Shown in pieces: positions 5,687-7,674 of a stretch of DNA of 7,674 nt. Position 1 is the stretch's first letter; every line of letters starts with the position of its first letter. The translations under genes and the position numbers were made by a program. Source of the stretch: Chitinophagales bacterium (GTDB lineage Bacteria > Bacteroidota > Bacteroidia > Chitinophagales > CAIODY01); NCBI GenBank assembly GCA_023251415.1, contig JAHEYX010000146.1, forward strand, positions 1-7,674. The letters are read 5' to 3'. The notes under the pieces were generated by a model that searched no databases, was not told the DNA's origin, and was given only the letters and a program-made list of their open reading frames with translations.

Positions 5687-7663
5687 TTATTTATAACTAC
5701 GTTGACTAGGATGAACTACATCGTATTTCAAATCTTCTTTAGTCATGCTCCACTTACAATCGCCATTCATTTCCCAAATTGCAACGTACATAAAGTTATC
5801 ATCGTCACGTTTTGCTTCACCGTCTTCAGTTTGGCTTTCTTCACGGAAGTGACCGCCACAACTTTCTTTACGATTTAAAGCATCCATACACATCAATTCA
5901 CCTAATTCCAGAAAATCAGCAACACGATTCGCTTTATCTAATTCGGGGTTGAATGAATTAATTTCACCCGGAATAAATACATCGCTCCAGAATTCATTGC
6001 GTAAGGCACGAATTTCAGTAATAGCTTCGTTCAGCCCTTTTTCATTACGCGCCATACCGCATTTATCCCACATTATTTTTCCTAAACGTTTATGGAAGCT
6101 TTCTACACTTTTAGAGCCTTTAATCGCCATCAATTTTTCGATACGATCAGCCACTTTACGTTCGGCTGCAATAAAGGCTTCGTGGTCGGTTGGTATTGAT
6201 TTGGTGCGAATTTCATCGGCCAAATAATTTCCAATAGTATAAGGGATAACGAAATAGCCATCTGCTAAACCTTGCATCAAGGCACTGGCACCAAGGCGAT
6301 TGGCACCATGGTCGCTAAAGTTAGCTTCTCCTAAGGCATATAAGCCCGGTACTGTAGTCATCAATTCATAATCCACCCATAATCCACCCATGGTATAATG
6401 CACAGCAGGGTAGATACGCATAGGAACTTCATATGGATTTTCGCCGGTAATTTTTGCATACATATCAAATAAGTTACCGTATTTTTCCTTAACCACTTCT
6501 TTACCCAAACGCAATTGCGTTGTTTCATCCGGGTTATGATTACCTTGTTTTAAAGCTTCGATACGTCCGTAACGCATCATGTTAAATTTAAAGTCGAGAT
6601 AAACGGCTTGTTTACTTGCACCAACACCAAAACCGGCATCGCAGCGTTCTTTAGCAGCACGAGAAGCCACATCTCGCGGCACCAAGTTTCCAAAAGCGGG
6701 GTATCTACGTTCCAAATAATAATCGCGTTCATCTTCCGGAATATCTGTTGGTTTGCGGCTATCACCGGCTTTTTTAGGAACCCAAATTCGACCGTCATTA
6801 CGTAAGGATTCGCTCATCAATGTTAGTTTAGATTGATGGTCGCCACTTACCGGAATACAAGTAGGGTGAATTTGAGTAAAGCAAGGATTTCCAAAACCGG
6901 CACCGGCTTTATGCGCTTTCCAGGCAGCAGTTACATTGCTTCCCATTGCATTAGTCGATAAGTAAAAAACGTTACCGTAGCCTCCGGTACATAATAAAAC
7001 GGCATGACCGAAATGACGTTCCAATTCACCGGTAACCAAGTTACGCGCAATGATTCCGCGCGCTTTTCCGTCAACAACAACTACATCAAGCATTTCGTGG
7101 CGTTCGTAATTGGTTACATTACCCAAAGCTACTTGACGATTTAAGGCAGAATAAGCACCTAATAATAATTGCTGTCCGGTTTGACCGGCAGCATAAAAGG
7201 TACGTTGCACTTGCGTTCCACCGAATGAACGATTGCTCAGCATTCCACCATATTCACGAGCAAAGGGCACGCCTTGAGCAACACATTGATCAATAATATT
7301 TCCACTCACTTCTGCCAAGCGATGAACGTTTGCTTCACGCGCACGGTAATCGCCTCCCTTAATGGTATCGTAAAATAAACGGAATACCGAATCACCGTCA
7401 TTTTGATAATTTTTAGCAGCATTTATACCGCCTTGTGCTGCAATCGAGTGCGCACGACGAGCAGAATCCTGAAAGCAAAAAGCTTTCACTTTATAACCAA
7501 GTTCTCCTAAGGAAGCAGCGGCAGAAGCACCTGCCAAACCGGTACCAACTACAATAATTTCCAGATTACGTTTATTAGCCGGATTAACTAATTTGCAATG
7601 ACCTTTATAATCGGTCCATTTTGTTTCAAGTTTACCTTCCGGGATTTTTGAGTCGATATTCAT
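5687..7663 (-). CDS. sdhA: Succinate dehydrogenase / fumarate reductase flavoprotein subunit
   Basis: This is the catalytic subunit of complex II, 658 residues. It interconverts succinate and fumarate with covalently bound FAD on the cytoplasmic face of the membrane. The Rossmann dinucleotide-binding motif is GTGLAG (residues 40-45, after LEIIVV). His72 in RRAHSIAAQGGINAA is the expected residue for the covalent flavin link. Substrate-site residues are His266 (QIHPTCIP), Arg330 (VPRDVASRAA, the catalytic proton-relay arginine), His422 (HYTMGGLWVD) and Arg456 (GANRLGASALMQG). The C terminus has the SCGGHFREESQT region typical of the family. The length and the NLVPRDVASRAA form fit the longer Bacteroidota/epsilon-type proteins rather than the shorter enterobacterial SdhA. 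ATG 7663 is only 11 nt from the right edge, so its upstream region is not visible. The cytochrome b subunit (sdhC) is expected just beyond the edge, by analogy with the usual sdhC-sdhA-sdhB order. It is followed by the glycosyltransferase gene instead of directly by sdhB. Confidence 0.96.
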   Translation of the reverse strand: MNIDSKIPEGKLETKWTDYKGHCKLVNPANKRNLEIIVVGTGLAGASAAASLGELGYKVKAFCFQDSARRAHSIAAQGGINAAKNYQNDGDSVFRLFYDTIKGGDYRAREANVHRLAEVSGNIIDQCVAQGVPFAREYGGMLSNRSFGGTQVQRTFYAAGQTGQQLLLGAYSALNRQVALGNVTNYERHEMLDVVVVDGKARGIIARNLVTGELERHFGHAVLLCTGGYGNVFYLSTNAMGSNVTAAWKAHKAGAGFGNPCFTQIHPTCIPVSGDHQSKLTLMSESLRNDGRIWVPKKAGDSRKPTDIPEDERDYYLERRYPAFGNLVPRDVASRAAKERCDAGFGVGASKQAVYLDFKFNMMRYGRIEALKQGNHNPDETTQLRLGKEVVKEKYGNLFDMYAKITGENPYEVPMRIYPAVHYTMGGLWVDYELMTTVPGLYALGEANFSDHGANRLGASALMQGLADGYFVIPYTIGNYLADEIRTKSIPTDHEAFIAAERKVADRIEKLMAIKGSKSVESFHKRLGKIMWDKCGMARNEKGLNEAITEIRALRNEFWSDVFIPGEINSFNPELDKANRVADFLELGELMCMDALNRKESCGGHFREESQTEDGEAKRDDDNFMYVAIWEMNGDCKWSMTKEDLKYDVVHPSQRSYK

Positions 7664-7674
7664 AAGGGTATGAT

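Noticed and set aside
7660..7674. Possible last codons of sdhC (a minus-strand frame ending TGA at 7660-7662, overlapping the sdhA ATG as ATGA)
   Set aside because: Only four codons before the stop are visible, which cannot support a gene call. sdhC is expected nearby but may end further upstream.
1..7674. Mobile element, CRISPR array, tRNA/rRNA, or defence-system content
   Set aside because: I saw no transposase or integrase motif, no regularly spaced repeat series, no terminal inverted repeats with target duplication, and no cloverleaf or rRNA-like stretch.

Overview
The window looks like chromosomal DNA from a member of the phylum Bacteroidota. It is AT-rich. Two proteins end in the two classes of type IX secretion (T9SS) sorting domain (type A at the left edge, type B/CHU_C in the large minus-strand gene). 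A perfect TAnnTTTG promoter element, the -7 signature of this phylum, precedes one gene. Start regions lack Shine-Dalgarno motifs and are A/T-rich, which is also typical. The sequence alone does not place it below phylum level.

Layout, left to right. (1) 1-186, plus strand: the last 61 residues of a secreted protein with a type A T9SS sorting domain, closed by a strong hairpin terminator at 206-241. (2) 287-988, plus strand: a HAD-superfamily phosphatase of the YjjG/YfnB type, with its own promoter squeezed in directly after that terminator. (3) 1007-3724, minus strand, convergent with the phosphatase: a 905-residue secreted, multidomain 'gliding motility-associated C-terminal domain' protein. 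(4) 3725-3976: a spacer of about 250 bp holding the terminator of the next transcript. (5) 7663-3977, minus strand: three co-directional, tightly spaced genes, sdhA (flavoprotein), a GT2-like glycosyltransferase, and sdhB (iron-sulfur protein), ending in the terminator at 3914-3954.

How the genes work together: SdhA and SdhB form the soluble catalytic half of complex II (succinate:quinone oxidoreductase / fumarate reductase). SdhA oxidises succinate at FAD and SdhB passes the electrons through its iron-sulfur centres to a membrane cytochrome b subunit. No such subunit is encoded here. Bacteroidota usually carry sdhC just upstream of sdhA, which would be past the right edge. The clearest oddity is the glycosyltransferase gene sitting between sdhA and sdhB with operon-like spacing (45 nt and 12 nt). 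It has no obvious role in respiration. The spacer before it can fold into two mutually exclusive hairpins.

I found no CRISPR array, insertion sequence, tRNA, rRNA or phage gene, and no defence or other novel multi-gene system. Most of the window is ordinary core and cell-surface gene content. The findings below are modest and scored accordingly.
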